This document shows, piece by piece, positions 4,495 to 7,020 of a DNA stretch of 7,020 nt (positions are counted from its first letter, which is position 1; each line of letters begins with the position of its first letter). The stretch lies in assembly GCA_946480595.1 (NCBI GenBank), contig CAMLKC010000050.1:1-7020 (forward strand), given 5' to 3'. The notes under the pieces are model-generated. The model searched no databases and was not told the origin of the DNA. It saw only the letters and a program-made list of their open reading frames with translations. Both the position numbers and the translations under genes were made by a program. The DNA is from an uncultured Candidatus Saccharibacteria bacterium. GTDB taxonomy: Bacteria > Patescibacteria > Saccharimonadia > Saccharimonadales > CAMLKC01.

Positions 4495-7020
4495 AAGGTA
4501 CTCAAGGGCACAGTAGTGGATGCCTAGACGTATATTACCGATGAAGGACGTGGAAGACTGCGAAAAGTCTCGGGGAGCTGTCAACAAGCTTTGATCCGGG
4601 AATATCCGAATGGGGAAACCCGGCATGGTTCATACCATGTCACCTGTCTCTGAATATATAGGAGATTTGGCGGGAACCGACTGAACTGAAACATCTTAGT
4701 AGGTCGAGGAAAAGAAAGTAAATAACGATGGCGGGAGTAGTGGCGAGCGAAACCGTTAGAGCCCAAACCTTACAAGTTTCTCTAGCAATAGAGATAAGCT
4801 GATAGGCGAATACTTATAAGGGGTTGTGATATAACACGAGACCAAGTCAGAGAACTGAAATTTATTTCAGGTATCTGATTTGCGATAACAGGCTGTCAAC
4901 TGTTAGTAAGGTAAGAAATTAGCGTGGTTAGCAGAATAGTTTGAATGACTAGCCAAAGGACGTGAAAGCCGCGTATGCGAAAACGACGCTGACCTTATAC
5001 GTGTTTTATCGAGTAGGGCGGGGCACGAGAAACCCTGTCTGAATCCGGCTGGACCACCAGCCAAGGCTAAATATAATATACGATCGATAGTGAACTAGTA
5101 CAGCGATGGAAAGGTGAAAAGAACCCCGGGAGGGGAGTGAAATAGATCCTGAAACTCTGTGCCTACAAGGAGTCGGAGCATCTTCGGATGTGACGGCGTG
5201 CTTTTTGTAGAACGATCCAGCGAGTTAATTTCAAGTGCAAGGTTAAGTCAAGTGACGGAGCCACAGTGAAAGCGAGCCTGAATAGGGCGAAATTAGTACT
5301 TGGAATTAGACCCGAAACCGGGTGACCTAACCATGGGCAGGCTGAAGCTACTGTAACAGGTAGTGAAGGGCCGAACCGTCGTACGCAGCAAAGTGCTCGG
5401 ATGACCTGTGGTTAGAGGTGAAATGCCAATCGAACTCGGAGATAGCTGGTTCTCCTCGAAATAGCTTTAGGGCTAGCGTCAATTAAAATAGCCAACGGGG
5501 GTAGAGCTCTGTAAAGGACTGGGGGGAGCAATCCTACCCACCCTTAACAAACTACGAATACCGTTGGTGGTACATTGGCAGTTAGAACGTCGGGGCTAAG
5601 CTCGGCGCTCGAAAGGGAAACAGCCCAGACCATCGTCTAAGGTCCCTAAATATACACTCAGTGGGAAACAAGGTGAGATTTCTTAAACAGCTAGGATGTT
5701 GGCTTAGAAGCAGCCATTCATTTAAAGAGTGCGTAACAGCTCACTAGTCAAGAGATCTTGCGTGGAAAATGTAACGGGGCTCAAGTGTATTACCGAAGAC
5801 ATGGATGTGCGATTTATCGTACGTGGTAGAGGAGCGTTCCTATCTGCGGTGAAGCAGTACTGGAAAGTATTGTGGAGCGTTAGGAAGTGAGAATGCTGGA
5901 ATGAGTAACCATAAGACATGTGAGAATCATGTCGGCCGTAAGAGCAAGGTTTCCTGAGCCATGGTAATCATCTCAGGGTTAGTCGGGCCTAAGCCGAGGC
6001 GCATAGCGTAGGCGATGGACATCAGGTTAATATTCCTGAACCGGTTATAATTTGTACACTGTTCACGGTGAAGTAGTCGAAGCGGATTCATGGTATGTAT
6101 CCGTCCAACCTAGCGGGAACGCAAAGGGAGTGAAAGTTACCTTTCGAGGTGACGATTTCGATCAAAGCACTGGCTAGAAAAGCAGGTGTACGTTAGGTTA
6201 TAGCCGCCCGTACCGCAAACCAACACAGGTGCTCGAGTCGAGTAGACTCAGGCTTACGAGAGAACCTTCGCTAAGGAACTCGGCAATACAGCGACCGTAA
6301 CTTCGGGATAAGGTCTGCCCCCACATCATTCGATGTGAGCCGTGTTCAACAAACTTGGTGAAAGGTGGTTAAAAAACGTATAGTTTTGCCACCGATAGTA
6401 ATATCGATGACAGGCTGTATAAGTGAGTACGCTTGGGTTCATGAGAATGAATTCAAGTGATCAAATCCTTTTTAAACACGAAACTTTTTTACCGAGATAG
6501 ACAAATTATGATTAATTTGCTCTTATTGTTGATCACGACCTCTCGCATTTAATGATGTGGGGGCCGCAGCAAAAGAGCCCACGGAACTGTTTACCAAAAA
6601 CACAGGTCTCTGCTAATTCGAAAGAAGATGTATAGGGGCTGACTCCTGCCCGGTGCTGGAAGGTTAAGGGGAGTGCTTCACGGTGCGAACTGAAGCCCCA
6701 GTGAACGGCGGCGGTAACTATAACCGTCCTAAGGTAGCGAAATTCCTTGTCAGGTAAGTTCTGACCCGCACGAATGGCGTAACGATCTGGGTACTGTCTC
6801 GACGAAGAGCTCGGTGAAAGTGCATTGACGGTAAAGATGCCGTCTGTCCGCAGCAGGACGAAAAGACCCCGTGCAGCTTTACTACAGCTTGGCATTGAGT
6901 CGGGTTATAACATGTGTAGCATAGGTGGGAGACTTTGAAGCTGAGGCGCTAGCCTCGGTGGAGTCGCCAGTGAAATACCACCCTCGTTATGATCTTGTTC
7001 TTACCAGGACCACAATCTGC
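4495..7020 (+). rRNA. rrl: 23S ribosomal RNA, 5' part (3' end outside window)
   Basis: The large-subunit rRNA runs from about 4495 (start within a few bases, by comparison with E. coli) to the window end near E. coli position 2200. Landmarks include AGTGGATGCC near the 5' end, GGAACTGAAACATCTTAGTA at 4682-4702, AAAAGAACCCCGGGAGGGGAG near 5116, GATAGCTGGTTCTCC near 5441, the GTPase-associated centre near 5695-5755, the helix 69 region GGTAACTATAACC near 6713 and GACGAAAAGACCCCGTG near 6858. The base matching E. coli A2058 is A, and 2057 is A rather than G. The gene is about 330 nt longer than E. coli over the same span, because of expansions in domain I (about 4819-5010) and helix 63 (6318-6563). 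GTPase-centre sequence has one extra T. No homing endonuclease frame is present. Confidence 0.97.
6318..6563 (+). other. Helix 63 expansion segment of 23S rRNA
   Basis: CCCCCACATCATT (6318-6330) and AATGATGTGGGGG (6551-6563) form a perfect 13-bp helix where E. coli helix 63 begins, and they enclose 220 nt. CGTGTTCAAC (6341-6350) with GTTGATCACG (6528-6537) can continue it with one mismatch. Inside are a GGTGG/CCACC hairpin (6364-6393), CGATA/TATCG with a GTAA loop (6393-6406), an 11-bp stem with a GAGA loop (6432-6457) and CAAATTA/TAATTTG (6502-6519). The segment is AT-rich compared with its flanks. It is best read as a retained rRNA expansion; a small intron is less likely because no group I core or open frame was found. 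Confidence 0.75.

Noticed and set aside
6318..6563. Helix 63 insertion as a group I intron or homing element
   Set aside because: I found no convincing P3/P7 core pairing, no open frame, and the ends close in a helix continuous with normal 23S; an intron is not fully excluded.
4581..6895. Open frames on the minus strand within 23S (4581-4766, 5722-5919, 6533-6895)
   Set aside because: They are antisense to conserved rRNA segments, with compositions set by rRNA structure and no protein family likeness.

Overview
The window is a ribosomal RNA region from a member of Candidatus Saccharibacteria (TM7, a Patescibacteria/CPR lineage). The placement rests on the 16S gene. Its sequence after the 515 site (GCCGCGGTCATACGTAGGA), around the 900 region (AAAACATAAAGGAATTGACG then CGTGTTCTTTAATTCGATG) and near the 3' end (AACAAGGTATCC in place of AACAAGGTAACC) matches the pattern I know from that phylum. 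Genus and species cannot be told from here.

Layout: (1) 1-1050 is the C-terminal part of gyrA, followed after 4 bp by a divergent-PAP2 (DUF212) membrane protein, 1055-1486. (2) A promoter at 1500-1529 drives 16S rRNA (about 1659-3136). The 16S gene is enclosed by a long inverted repeat (1590-1627 with 3268-3304) and followed by a strong terminator at 3307-3342. (3) On the minus strand, 3377-3610, is a 77-residue two-helix membrane protein that appears to be leaderless and that faces the same terminator. (4) A separate promoter (3675-3703) drives tRNA-Ala(UGC), tRNA-Val(UAC) and tRNA-Ile(GAU), and this unit ends at terminators near 4083-4088 and 4102-4137. (5) A third promoter (4174-4202) with a long structured leader precedes the 23S rRNA (about 4495 to beyond the window end, near E. 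coli position 2200).

The 16S and 23S genes are therefore close together but do not form one classical operon. Three promoters, at least two terminators and an opposing gene separate them. The gyrA - small gene - rrn order recalls the gyrB-gyrA-rrnO arrangement of Bacillus subtilis.

The most unusual items are all RNA structures. Right behind tRNA-Ala lies a compact minihelix ending in ACCA that carries the G3:U70 and A73 identity signals of alanine tRNA. The tRNA-Ala/minihelix pair, tRNA-Val and tRNA-Ile can each be enclosed in its own flanking helix. A terminator-like hairpin sits inside the 23S leader. The 23S rRNA has a roughly 220-nt expansion in helix 63, the site of eukaryotic ES27L. 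No mobile element, CRISPR array or protein-coding defence system is visible.
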